From JACPTG01 sp964504135 (GTDB lineage Archaea; Nanobdellota; Nanobdellia; Woesearchaeales; UBA10216): DNA of 29,859 nt. Made by a program: the position numbers and the translations under genes. Location: NCBI GenBank assembly GCA_964504135.1, contig CAZDCW010000014.1:1-29859 (forward strand), written 5' to 3'. How positions within the stretch are numbered: the stretch's first letter is position 1; each line of letters starts with the position of its first letter. This document shows positions 6,542 through 13,176 of this stretch, piece after piece. Below the pieces are notes generated by a model. It made no database searches. It saw only the letters and a list, made by a program, of their open reading frames with translations, and was not told where the DNA came from.

Positions 6542-6554
6542 ATATTTAAATATT
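6542..6554 (+). promoter_or_regulatory. TATA box for RHH-PIN cassette
   Basis: ATATTTAAATATT is a palindromic TATA box about 44 nt before the antitoxin ATG at 6592. A GAGGTG ribosome site follows at 6580-6585. Confidence 0.6.
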
Positions 6555-6591
6555 TTTACGTATTTTCACGGGTTAACACGAGGTGTATGCC

Positions 6592-6822
6592 ATGGTAAAT
6601 GTAACTTTATCGATACCAAATGAATTGAAGCAGAAAATGGACTCCTTGGCAGAAATAAACTGGAGTGCTGTAGCCCGGGAAGCGTTTGATGAGAAGATTA
6701 AGGACATGGAATTTATCAAAAAGTTTAAGGCAAAAAGCGCCCTGACAGAAGCTGACGCAATAAGACTGGGGAAAGAGGTTAGCAAAGCACTTAGTACCCG
6801 GCTAAGAAAATTAAGGCAATAA
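6592..6822 (+). CDS. vapB: Ribbon-helix-helix antitoxin (VapB-like)
   Basis: A 76-aa protein whose N-terminus, VTLSIPNELKQKMDSLAE then NWSAVAREAFDEKI, is a typical ribbon-helix-helix DNA-binding fold. The Lys-rich C-terminal helix should bind the toxin encoded 1 nt downstream. The ATG at 6592 is chosen over the GTG at 6583 because GAGGTG overlaps the latter and stands the right distance from the ATG. By family precedent it represses its own promoter. Confidence 0.85.
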   Translation: MVNVTLSIPNELKQKMDSLAEINWSAVAREAFDEKIKDMEFIKKFKAKSALTEADAIRLGKEVSKALSTRLRKLRQ

Positions 6823-6823
6823 G

Positions 6824-7231
6824 ATGGACCTGGTTGCAGATGCAAATATAACATTTGCCGCTATTATAAAAGAAAGCAAAACTTATCAACTTATCTTTGA
6901 CGATAGATTACGCCTTTTTACTACTGAGTTTTTCTTTACAGAATTTAAGGAACATTCAGAAGAACTACAAGAAAAAACAGAGAAATCTGAAGAAGAGCTT
7001 AATCATTTACTGGATGTCCTGAAAAAGAAAATTGCGCTCATTCCTTTGGAAGAACTTTTGCCTTATCTAGATGAAGCAGAGAAAATCAGCCCTGATCCTG
7101 ATGATGTGGCCTATGTAGCTTTGGCCTTGAAATTGAAATGTGCTATTTGGAGTCAAGACAGAAAATTAAAGGAAAAACAGAACAAGGTCCAGGTTTATTC
7201 TACAGGGGATTTGACTAAACTATTTGAATAA
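6824..7231 (+). CDS. vapC: PIN-domain toxin (VapC-like RNase)
   Basis: A 135-aa PIN nuclease. The first acidic residue is in MDLVADANITFAA, a conserved Glu lies in FFTEFKEH, acidic residues follow in PDPDDVAYVALAL (about 92-104) and the last in WSQDRKLKE (about 111-119). The residues 92-119 match the 'cellular' PIN variant. All four acidic positions are present, so it should be active. It starts 1 nt after the RHH antitoxin stop. Lys/Glu-rich AT-biased codon use suggests acquired DNA. Confidence 0.88.
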   Translation: MDLVADANITFAAIIKESKTYQLIFDDRLRLFTTEFFFTEFKEHSEELQEKTEKSEEELNHLLDVLKKKIALIPLEELLPYLDEAEKISPDPDDVAYVALALKLKCAIWSQDRKLKEKQNKVQVYSTGDLTKLFE

Positions 7232-7253
7232 GTCCTTTTCAATTAATCCAACC

Positions 7254-7841
7254 TTACAGCGCCACTCCTGCAATTCTCAGCAAACTGGCAAACACAGTAT
7301 ACCCGTCAAAAGGAGGGAATGGAATCATGTTGAAGATGAAGAGGAACATGTTAATCTGCCCGGTCATGTGCAGAATATGCAAAGCCCTGCTGTTGAGGCC
7401 TTTTTTCCACTTCACCACTGCTGCCGAGCCGAGCCACAGGCAGAGGTTTACAGCCGGGCCTGCGAAGCCGATAAGCAGCGAGGCAGCAGGCGAGGCTGCG
7501 GCATGGGTTACAAATCCTGGAACGAAAAAGATGAACGGCGAGTTGACAGCCTTGAGGGCAACCCCCACAGCCAGCCAGAGATAGTTGGCATGGAAAACAG
7601 CAGGAATGCCTGCAGCCAGCGCCACCATCTTATGGCCAAGCTCGTGCAAGGCGATTGCAGGCCCGGCCACAAGCACAGCAGTCCTGAACCCCTCAAAGTC
7701 AAACCTCGGCTTGGCAAGGTCAGCCAGAGGGTCGTACTGCTCATTATGCCTGGCGGGCATTCTCACAGAGTCCTTGAATATGAATGCCACTGCAGCAATC
7801 ATAACCACAAGGTCAGCAAGCTCAACAAGGCTGAATACCAT
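7254..7841 (-). CDS. Site-2 protease family (M50) intramembrane metallopeptidase
   Basis: A membrane zinc peptidase of 195 aa with H66-E-L-G-H70 in a hydrophobic helix, the GPAVN element near 128-132 and the third ligand in NMIPFPPFDG (171-180), which is the family's NxxPxxxxDG variant. It has about five to six membrane segments and no PDZ or CBS domain, a minimal core. S2P enzymes cut transmembrane helices, often to release regulators. No obvious substrate is adjacent. A TATA box at 7865-7875 (minus strand CCTTTAATAAT) lies about 28 nt upstream of the ATG, indicating a leaderless mRNA. Confidence 0.9.
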   Translation of the reverse strand: MVFSLVELADLVVMIAAVAFIFKDSVRMPARHNEQYDPLADLAKPRFDFEGFRTAVLVAGPAIALHELGHKMVALAAGIPAVFHANYLWLAVGVALKAVNSPFIFFVPGFVTHAAASPAASLLIGFAGPAVNLCLWLGSAAVVKWKKGLNSRALHILHMTGQINMFLFIFNMIPFPPFDGYTVFASLLRIAGVAL

Positions 7842-7864
7842 TAAGCAGGCATGGCTGAGCAGGC

Positions 7865-7875
7865 ATTATTAAAGG
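7865..7875 (-). promoter_or_regulatory. TATA box for S2P gene
   Basis: CCTTTAATAAT on the minus strand, about 28 nt before the ATG at 7841. Confidence 0.6.
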
Positions 7876-7926
7876 TTTGCCAAGCACAGCCAGCTTATAC
7901 ACGCAGGGGGAGGAGGATTCAAGGAA

Positions 7927-8280
7927 TCAGCTATCATCAGGCCTGAAAAAAAGCAGATCAATTCCAGGATACTCAATACGGTATGTTTTGCCTGCTGCCA
8001 CCACATAGTCCCTTTGCACACGGACTTTACCCCCTGGAATGGAATGGGCATCGGCGAAACTGCGAAAGTCTCCCTTGCTGCGAAACTGCTCCTTCAGGCG
8101 CACTTCAGCAACAAAGAGGCCTTTGTTATCGGAAAACATGTCAGGAGGGATATAGTGAAGGTCAACTTCTGTAACCTCTGGAACCCCCCTCAAGGCGAGT
8201 ACCCTGTCAACCAATTCCACCTGTGCGCCTGAGATGCCCACAGACTCCAATATCATTTGAATCGTTGCATCGGCTGCCAT
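7927..8280 (-). CDS. Hypothetical protein (117 aa)
   Basis: Not recognised. I place the start at the ATG at 8280 (MAADATIQMILESVGISG). A TATA-like TTTTTTAAAC at 8302-8311 lies 26 nt upstream, and the frame further upstream reads through the divergent Fic promoter. It is a mixed alpha/beta soluble protein with several valine-rich strands (EVTEVDLHYI, LFVAEVRLKEQF, GGKVRVQRDYVV) and an N-terminal helix, so a small beta-sheet domain is likely. It is followed by the S2P gene on the same strand after an 85-nt gap that has its own promoter. Confidence 0.65.
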   Translation of the reverse strand: MAADATIQMILESVGISGAQVELVDRVLALRGVPEVTEVDLHYIPPDMFSDNKGLFVAEVRLKEQFRSKGDFRSFADAHSIPGGKVRVQRDYVVAAGKTYRIEYPGIDLLFFRPDDS

Positions 8281-8357
8281 GAAACAAGGGAAAACGCTGA
8301 TGTTTAAAAAATTTCTGGCGCAACTCGGCAAGCTTGTATGGGCACAGATAACCGAAA

Positions 8358-8368
8358 TTTTTATATAG
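8358..8368 (+). promoter_or_regulatory. TATA box for Fic gene
   Basis: TTTTTATATAG is centred 27 nt before the ATG at 8390. This supports that start over the GTG at 8372. Confidence 0.65.
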
Positions 8369-8389
8369 TATGTGCCCGTACACTGTTGC

Positions 8390-9322
8390 ATGGCCTACAT
8401 TGAAGCCATAAAACGGAACAAAAGGGAATATTATTACCTCACAAAAAATGTAAGGCTCAGCTTAAATAAATGGAAAAAAATCAGGATTTTCCTGGGAGAT
8501 AAAAAGCCCTCGCAAGAAGAGCTAAAAAAATATGCCGAAGAAATAGAAGATAAATCAAAACCTTTCTTAAAGGCATCAAATTACGCCTATCTTTCAGGTC
8601 ATGATGCGGGAACCTTGCAGGATTTAAGGGAAAGCTACACCACATGGCTTAAGGAAACTCCAAAAAGTGTTAAGGAAAAGCTGAATGAGGATTTCGTAAT
8701 AAGGTTCACGTACCATTCCAACGCAATAGAAGGCAATAGGCTGACGTTAAGGCAAACTGCCCTGATCCTAAAAGACAAAGTAATCCCCTCCGGAGTAAGG
8801 GCAGAGGATTATAACGAAGCAATAAACGGAAAGGAATGCCTGGATTACATAAACTCCTATAAAGGCGAGTTAAGCACTAAACTGCTGGAAAAAATAAATG
8901 GAATTCTTACCAAAAACACAGGAGTCGTTTATGGTGGAAGAACACGATTCTTTGATGTTCAGATACAGGGTTCAACCCATGTCCCTCCACCGCACACCGA
9001 AGTCAAGAAACACATGCTTAACTTCCTTAAATGGTATGGCGCAAATAAAAACAAACTACACGCATTTGAATTGGCGGCCCTGAGCCATGCAAAGTTAACA
9101 TGGATACACCCGTTTGAGGATGGAACTGGCAGAACCGCAAGAGCAGTCATGAATTTCATCCTAATGAAGAAAGGATTCCCCATGTTTTTCATTCCATTTG
9201 AAAAAAGGGAAGAGTACTATCAATCATTGGAGGCCGCTGATAAGGGCGATTACAGGGAATATGCCTCCAGGATGGTACGATTGATCATAGACCAGATAAG
9301 AAGTTACGGCCGCCGGAAATAA
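8390..9322 (+). CDS. Fic-family protein with variant active-site motif
   Basis: Fic enzymes transfer AMP or related groups to protein side chains. This 310-aa protein has the Fic core with H240-P-F-E-D-G-T-G-R-T-A-R251. The catalytic His, the acidic Asp244 and both Arg residues match HxFx(D/E)GN(G/K)RxxR, but the Asn is Thr246. The N-terminal inhibitory motif (S/T)xxxE(G/N) is present as S110-NAI-E114-G115, so this is a class II Fic protein with built-in autoinhibition. The extra N-terminal 100 residues are helical and Lys-rich. It stands alone with no Fic antitoxin partner. The AT-rich sequence suggests transfer. Confidence 0.9.
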   Translation: MAYIEAIKRNKREYYYLTKNVRLSLNKWKKIRIFLGDKKPSQEELKKYAEEIEDKSKPFLKASNYAYLSGHDAGTLQDLRESYTTWLKETPKSVKEKLNEDFVIRFTYHSNAIEGNRLTLRQTALILKDKVIPSGVRAEDYNEAINGKECLDYINSYKGELSTKLLEKINGILTKNTGVVYGGRTRFFDVQIQGSTHVPPPHTEVKKHMLNFLKWYGANKNKLHAFELAALSHAKLTWIHPFEDGTGRTARAVMNFILMKKGFPMFFIPFEKREEYYQSLEAADKGDYREYASRMVRLIIDQIRSYGRRK

Positions 9323-9358
9323 AAACAGGCTTTCAAAAGTGCCCATGTGCAGGAAAAC

Positions 9359-9369
9359 CATTAAATAGG
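9359..9369 (+). promoter_or_regulatory. TATA box for CARF-like operon
   Basis: CATTAAATAGG is centred 26 nt before the ATG at 9390. It supports the 47-codon ORF as the first gene of a leaderless mRNA. Confidence 0.65.
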
Positions 9370-9389
9370 CGGCCTTTTATTCAGGACAA

Positions 9390-9533
9390 ATGCCTGCGCC
9401 TGCGAAAAAAGGGGATGTAGTCCACGGCAGCTATAATGGGAACCTTGATGACTGCTCTGTCTTTGGCACTATTCAGGATGTCATGCCCAGCGCCTTTCCG
9501 CCAGACATGCCTGTGAAGATTGGTTCAGCATGA
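9390..9533 (+). CDS. Hypothetical mini-protein (47 aa)
   Basis: A 47-codon frame with a leaderless promoter at the correct distance and an ATGA overlap with the next gene, two signs of a real gene. The sequence begins MPAPAKKGDVVHGSYNG and continues with a compact beta-like CSVFGTIQDVMPSAFPPD. A KKGDVV...G opening resembles small beta-barrel proteins, but I do not recognise the family. Tight coupling to the CARF-like protein suggests a shared function, perhaps as a partner or regulator. Confidence 0.6.
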   Translation: MPAPAKKGDVVHGSYNGNLDDCSVFGTIQDVMPSAFPPDMPVKIGSA

Positions 9534-9886
9534 CAAGCCTGATTGCGTGCATCGGCCATGAAGGCCCTGCCTGGGAGTATGTGCAAAAGCTTATCCTGGG
9601 AGCCAGTTGGGAGCAGGTATTCCTCGTCTGCAGCGAAGACGCCAAGCTCAGGTTTACAAGCCAGCGCCAGGTGCAGTTCATAACAGTTGACAGCAAGCAG
9701 CCATTAATAATTCTTGTTGACGAGGTTCGCAAGGCACTGGATGGAAAGATAGCTGACACTGACGTTGCTGTTAACATAGCATTAGGGACTGGAAAGGAGC
9801 ATATGGCGCTGCTTTCAGCCCTCCTCAAGCTTGGCCTCGGGATAAGGCTGGTTGCATATACGCTGGACGGCGTAAAGGAGGTCTAA
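9530..9886 (+). CDS. Stand-alone CARF-like Rossmann domain protein (118 aa)
   Basis: The order of elements matches a CARF-type Rossmann fold. There is a first strand SLIACIGHEG, a helix AWEYVQKLI, a second strand QVFLVCSED, a later VQFITVD, and the signature strand-loop-helix VNIALGTGKEHMALLSALL (81-99), which resembles the CARF 'NxTGGT...mxxA' element. CARF domains bind cyclic oligoadenylates or related nucleotides and normally carry an effector such as HEPN or HTH. None is attached here and no cas gene is in the window. The match is by eye; another Rossmann family is possible. It overlaps the 47-aa ORF by 4 nt and the converging gene by 4 nt. Confidence 0.6.
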   Translation: MTSLIACIGHEGPAWEYVQKLILGASWEQVFLVCSEDAKLRFTSQRQVQFITVDSKQPLIILVDEVRKALDGKIADTDVAVNIALGTGKEHMALLSALLKLGLGIRLVAYTLDGVKEV

Positions 9887-10224
9887 AGCCTGTAGTTGTC
9901 CAGCGATGCCCTTGTGATGAGTATCTCAAGGCCTTGCACAAGCAGCTGCCGGTGGGCTTCATCTTCAGCAGGGGAATTCCTTACTGCCCTGTAAAGCCTG
10001 CCTGCCTCCCTGATTAGATACCTCTCCAGGTCAGTCGGGTTAATATCAGGGCGGTGGCAGCCAACCCACTCCGCAATCATGCTCCTGACAGCAGCCGCCT
10101 GCCGCCGCTGCCCCTCAATAAGATAGGGCCTGTTTTCCAATGACAGATAAGCCTCATCATATACAAGCAGCGCCTGCAGCCCGAGGTAATAGTCAGCCAG
10201 CTTTTCCGGGATCTGTGCCTTCAT
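9883..10224 (-). CDS. Hypothetical helical protein (113 aa)
   Basis: Not recognised. It is all-alpha and Arg/Leu/Glu-rich, with segments such as KLADYYLGLQALLVYDEAYL, QRRQAAAVRSMIAEWVG and LERYLIREAGRLYRAVRNS. One CH pair (GCHRPDIN) is the only possible metal site. No membrane segment is present. Its 3' end overlaps the CARF-like gene tail to tail by 4 nt. It follows the membrane-protein pair on the same strand after 27 nt, so it may be the last gene of that operon. Confidence 0.6.
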   Translation of the reverse strand: MKAQIPEKLADYYLGLQALLVYDEAYLSLENRPYLIEGQRRQAAAVRSMIAEWVGCHRPDINPTDLERYLIREAGRLYRAVRNSPAEDEAHRQLLVQGLEILITRASLDNYRL

Positions 10225-10251
10225 GCCGAATCCGGGTTCAGCGATTCCTTT

Positions 10252-10926
10252 TTAAGCCTTCCTGATTATGCCATACCACTGGTAGATTGCCCGTTCTGAA
10301 GCCCTGACAAGCTCAGAGCCTGTCCCCTGGATGATGGCACACTGCCTATCAAGAATTATCCCGGCCTCGCCTGAGTCTTTGAGGTATATCACCGAGCTTC
10401 CATCCGGCGGATTCTCGCAGCTGACTATCGGCCTTGAAAAGCAGGCGTCTGTAACATTCCTTGTGCAAGCTGCCGCTGGCTCAACCCCCAGCGCGTTATA
10501 GAGGCTGAGTGAAAGCTCTGCTGCTGAGAGGGCAACATAGCTAAGATTCTTCCCCTCCGGGTCAAAGGTGATGTACAGCTTTCCTGACGCGTTCCAGTCC
10601 TCACCCCCTGAGATGGAAATGTTGTCAACCTGGCCCGGATGGTAATGCAGCCTGAGGTTGTACAGCTGGCCTTCCTGCTGCCACTGGGTATTCCACAAGC
10701 CTCCACCGTACTCGAACAGGAAGCCATTGTACTTAATCGCGTTCTGCGCCGGCTGGCTGGCGAAGCGGAAGGCAAAGACAAGCGCGGCTGCTGCAACCAG
10801 GACAGCAACTGCTATGATGAAATACCTGTTGCTATGCTCTTCTTCAGACGGGGAAGCCGGCGGCTCAGCCTGCTTGCTGGCCAATTTCCCCTTGTCACCC
10901 TCAATTGATTCCTGCGGCTCATCCAT
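10252..10926 (-). CDS. Single-TM membrane-anchored protein, paralogue 1
   Basis: Not assigned to a named family. Residues 1-33 are an acidic, Pro/Ser-rich cytoplasmic segment, about 34-57 (RYFIIAVAVLVAAAALVFAF) are one membrane helix, and the remaining 165 residues form an extracytoplasmic domain with about four Cys. A C-terminal region (IVSCENPPDGSSVIYLKD, then DRQCAIIQG and a final helix) aligns in layout with the end of its upstream neighbour. The Cys pair could form a disulphide outside the cell. It overlaps the upstream paralogue by 8 nt. Confidence 0.75.
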   Translation of the reverse strand: MDEPQESIEGDKGKLASKQAEPPASPSEEEHSNRYFIIAVAVLVAAAALVFAFRFASQPAQNAIKYNGFLFEYGGGLWNTQWQQEGQLYNLRLHYHPGQVDNISISGGEDWNASGKLYITFDPEGKNLSYVALSAAELSLSLYNALGVEPAAACTRNVTDACFSRPIVSCENPPDGSSVIYLKDSGEAGIILDRQCAIIQGTGSELVRASERAIYQWYGIIRKA

Positions 10927-11497
10927 TTACCACACCAAGCAAGCCATAAAGAAGCCTGTCACGGAGCCTTACAAAGTTGTCGAAGCTGTCTGCCTCTGCC
11001 ACAATGCAATTGCCCTCCACCCTGAATCCTGTTGAGTTGCCCTCCTGGAACAGCACCACAGGAATGTGCGCTGTTGCGTTGCCACAGGTTACTACCGGAA
11101 AGCGTGAAAGGTTCTGCGTGAAACCCCTCACAACATAAATCCCGAAGTGGTCGTTCATGGCCCGCCCGAGGTCAAACTGAACTGAGGCAATGACCTGCGA
11201 ATGGTTGCCGCCATAGTCCGAGGTGGTGTAGACCATGCGGGTGCTGTTCAGCCTTTCAAGTATTGCCCTGTCAAGCGGCAGTTCCTCAACTTCAGCCGGG
11301 AAGAAGGTGAAGGACACTTCCCTGCCATTAATTTTTGCCACAAGGGAGCCGTCCTGCTGCCTCTTAAAAGAGTATTTCCCATAGCTCAGGGAATCGCCTG
11401 AGCCGCCGTAATTTACGAAGGCAATGCCTATCACGCTTGTCACCATCAGGAAGCCGACAACCACTGCAAGCCAAACCCTGTTTGAACCTGTTCCCAT
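10919..11497 (-). CDS. Single-TM membrane-anchored protein, paralogue 2
   Basis: A 192-aa protein with an N-terminal membrane helix (WLAVVVGFLMVTSVIGIAF, 9-27) and an exported domain. Its C-terminal half has the same layout as its neighbour: a VVTCGN strand, a VVLFQEGNS strand, GNCIVAEA and a closing helix, with one Cys pair in the same place. N-x-S/T sequons are frequent (NST, NHS, NLS, NAT), compatible with archaeal N-glycosylation. It is the first gene of the operon, with TATA AATTTTATAAAC at 11519-11530 and a leaderless ATG. Confidence 0.75.
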   Translation of the reverse strand: MGTGSNRVWLAVVVGFLMVTSVIGIAFVNYGGSGDSLSYGKYSFKRQQDGSLVAKINGREVSFTFFPAEVEELPLDRAILERLNSTRMVYTTSDYGGNHSQVIASVQFDLGRAMNDHFGIYVVRGFTQNLSRFPVVTCGNATAHIPVVLFQEGNSTGFRVEGNCIVAEADSFDNFVRLRDRLLYGLLGVVNG

Positions 11498-11518
11498 CCG
11501 CGGCAGATTGCCCGGGCG

Positions 11519-11530
11519 GTTTATAAAATT
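11519..11530 (-). promoter_or_regulatory. TATA box for exported-paralogue operon
   Basis: AATTTTATAAAC on the minus strand, about 27 nt before the ATG at 11497. Confidence 0.65.
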
Positions 11531-11548
11531 TTGCCTAGTTATAGGAAG

Positions 11549-11857
11549 TTAATACGGGATTATTTTAATTCCTTCCCTATCTTTTGTTAATGTTCCATGC
11601 TTCCCAGCGGATATGTCATATTCATCTGCAATTTCTCTTGGAATTCGCACAGCTATACTGTTCCCCCATTTTGCGAAAGTTATATCCTTTGCATGTCTGA
11701 GTTTTCTGTATTTGCCTGCTAAAACTTTCAGTTGCTTCATGTTCATAATCTCCTCTCCACATTCCGCGCATTTATATGCCTCAAACTCTATTCCATCCTG
11801 CTCCATAAAATCCTTTTTCTTTTCCATTTTTCCTTTTTGACACGCCGGGCATTTCAT
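11549..11857 (-). CDS. YgiT-type zinc finger plus AbrB antitoxin
   Basis: A 102-aa fusion. C3xxC6 and C30xxC33 make a YgiT/MqsA-type zinc ribbon at the N-terminus, and FAKWGNSIAVRIPREIADEY (61-80) is an AbrB/MazE DNA-binding hairpin at the C-terminus. It follows the DUF4258 toxin gene after 2 nt. This toxin-first order is like mqsRA and unlike the antitoxin-first cassettes elsewhere in the window. It should bind the toxin through the zinc ribbon and the operon promoter through AbrB. A broken relative lies at 1946-2128. Confidence 0.88.
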   Translation of the reverse strand: MKCPACQKGKMEKKKDFMEQDGIEFEAYKCAECGEEIMNMKQLKVLAGKYRKLRHAKDITFAKWGNSIAVRIPREIADEYDISAGKHGTLTKDREGIKIIPY

Positions 11858-11859
11858 TT

Positions 11860-12102
11860 TTAATTACCTCGTTCTATTGTTTTGATAACAACGCAATATC
11901 CCAAATCCTCACCAACACACAGTACAGAGCCTTCTTTATCCCTTTTTACAAACTTAATACCATGCTTTCCAAATCTTTTAACTTTGCCAGTCTGCAATAC
12001 ATCATAAACTTGTTCTGGAAAAGCAATTTCCCTTTCTCTTGCCCTTTTTATTGCGTGGACTTTGATGAGTATTTGTTTACCCTGAAAGTAAATTTCACTC
12101 AC
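11860..12102 (-). CDS. DUF4258 toxin-like protein
   Basis: The conserved part runs from KVHAIKRAREREIAFPEQVYDVLQTG to the C-terminus and matches DUF4258, a small RelE/MqsR-like fold often paired with YgiT zinc-finger antitoxins. An in-frame ATG at 12219 would start inside the upstream promoter region. The GTG at 12102 is 28 nt from a TATA box (GTTTATATAC, minus strand) and gives the usual size of about 80 aa. RNA cleavage is the expected activity from the family, not shown by the sequence. Confidence 0.78.
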   Translation of the reverse strand: MSEIYFQGKQILIKVHAIKRAREREIAFPEQVYDVLQTGKVKRFGKHGIKFVKRDKEGSVLCVGEDLGYCVVIKTIERGN

Positions 12103-12125
12103 ACTGTAGATACTTGGATATACAC

Positions 12126-12135
12126 GTATATAAAC
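12126..12135 (-). promoter_or_regulatory. TATA box for DUF4258 cassette
   Basis: GTTTATATAC on the minus strand, about 28 nt before the proposed GTG start at 12102. Confidence 0.6.
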
Positions 12136-12172
12136 TTTGCGGCTCCTTAGCTTGGCATCCCCCCGCGCACAA

Positions 12173-12182
12173 GATTTAAAAC
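12173..12182 (+). promoter_or_regulatory. TATA box for zinc ribbon/COG1395 operon
   Basis: GATTTAAAAC lies 28 nt before the ATG at 12206. It is divergent from the DUF4258 promoter about 45 bp away. Confidence 0.6.
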
Positions 12183-12205
12183 CCTGACACGCCACTTGCC
12201 CTGAA

Positions 12206-12307
12206 ATGAGGCGGTGCACGCAGTGTGAGAGGAGGTTTTACGGGTACGACGCATTGTCCTTTTTCAACTGCATTTACTGCCAGAGCAGCGAGACAGAGGA
12301 GCTATGA
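12206..12307 (+). CDS. Mini zinc-ribbon protein (33 aa)
   Basis: A 33-codon frame, MRRCTQCERRFYGYDALSFF followed by NCIYCQSS. The two CxxC pairs, 18 residues apart, fit a single zinc knuckle and little else. It has a correctly placed leaderless promoter and an ATGA overlap with the regulator gene downstream, so it is very probably translated and coupled to it. It could be a zinc-sensing or nucleic-acid-binding partner of that regulator. The frame is short enough to be missed by standard gene callers. Confidence 0.7.
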   Translation: MRRCTQCERRFYGYDALSFFNCIYCQSSETEEL

Positions 12308-13176
12308 AAGACCAGCTTTGTGAGCAAATAGGCGTCCTGCTGCTCAGGGGAGGCTTTTCTGTTAAGTGCCTTCCAAGGCGGTGGTTTGACATAATAGGCC
12401 GCAGGAACAGCACAGTCCTGTTCATAAAAGTCCTTCACGACGCAAATTCAATCAGCCCAGAGCTTGCCCAAGAAATGAGGCAGCTGGCCGGGTTCATCGG
12501 AGGCTCCCCATTAATTGTAGCGGAGAAGGCAGGGGAGCAGCGCGTGGATGACGGAGTTGTCCACTCAAGGTTTGGGGTTTACACAGTCAATGCGCAGACT
12601 TTCTCAGACTGCCTTGCAGGAAGGCTGCCCCTGATAATGAGGAGCCAGGCAGGAGCCACAGTCTCGGTTGCTGGAAGCCAGCTTTCAAAGTCAATGGATT
12701 CGCGCGGGTACTCACTCTCGCAGGTCTCCAGAAGGATGGGCGTCTCAAGGCAGATGGTAGCAAGGTACAGGGTCAGCAGGAGCCAGGTCTCTGTACGGAA
12801 AGCTGAAATCATGCACAGCATTTTCGGAGGCGAGGTTTTTGAAAGGGTGGATATCCTTTCAGGCAAGGCTGATGAGCAGCGGCCAGGCGAGTCCCAGGTC
12901 GCAAGGAAATACGAGGCCCTTGGCTTCAGGGCAATTGACACAAGGAAGGCGCCCTTTGACATCGTGGCAAAGCTTGAAAAGGAAATCATACTGACCGGAG
13001 TTGGCGACAAGGCTGACCAGGGCCTTGCCAGCCTGACACACCTTATCGGAGCTGACAACCTGATAATCTATGAGCACAAAAAGCCCGGGGACAATGATAT
13101 ACCTGCCATAAAGAAAGCCGAGTTTCTTGACATGCAGACAGCCAGGGAGCTGATAAGCTTCCTGAGGGAGTTCTGA
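12304..13176 (+). CDS. COG1395-type HTH transcriptional regulator
   Basis: An archaeal predicted regulator of 290 aa. The N-terminal third (FDIIGRRNSTVLFIKVLHDA, 28-47) is a nuclease-fold-like alpha/beta domain found in this family. An XRE-type helix-turn-helix follows at about 136-156 (YSLSQVSRRMGVSRQMVARY). The C-terminal third repeats the alpha/beta theme (APFDIVAKLEKEIILTGVG). Length and layout match the family, which is widespread in archaea and of unknown regulon. It is translationally coupled to the 33-aa zinc ribbon (4-nt overlap) and to the next gene (1-nt overlap). Confidence 0.85.
   Translation: MKDQLCEQIGVLLLRGGFSVKCLPRRWFDIIGRRNSTVLFIKVLHDANSISPELAQEMRQLAGFIGGSPLIVAEKAGEQRVDDGVVHSRFGVYTVNAQTFSDCLAGRLPLIMRSQAGATVSVAGSQLSKSMDSRGYSLSQVSRRMGVSRQMVARYRVSRSQVSVRKAEIMHSIFGGEVFERVDILSGKADEQRPGESQVARKYEALGFRAIDTRKAPFDIVAKLEKEIILTGVGDKADQGLASLTHLIGADNLIIYEHKKPGDNDIPAIKKAEFLDMQTARELISFLREF

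Noticed and set aside
6530..6545. Possible fourth copy of the AATTGCG repeat end before the RHH-PIN promoter
   Set aside because: Only about 11 of 14 bases agree and no second arm is present; chance is likely.
7224..7844. 206-codon rightward frame opposite the S2P gene
   Set aside because: Low-complexity, His/Cys/Arg-biased antisense shadow of a clear membrane protease.
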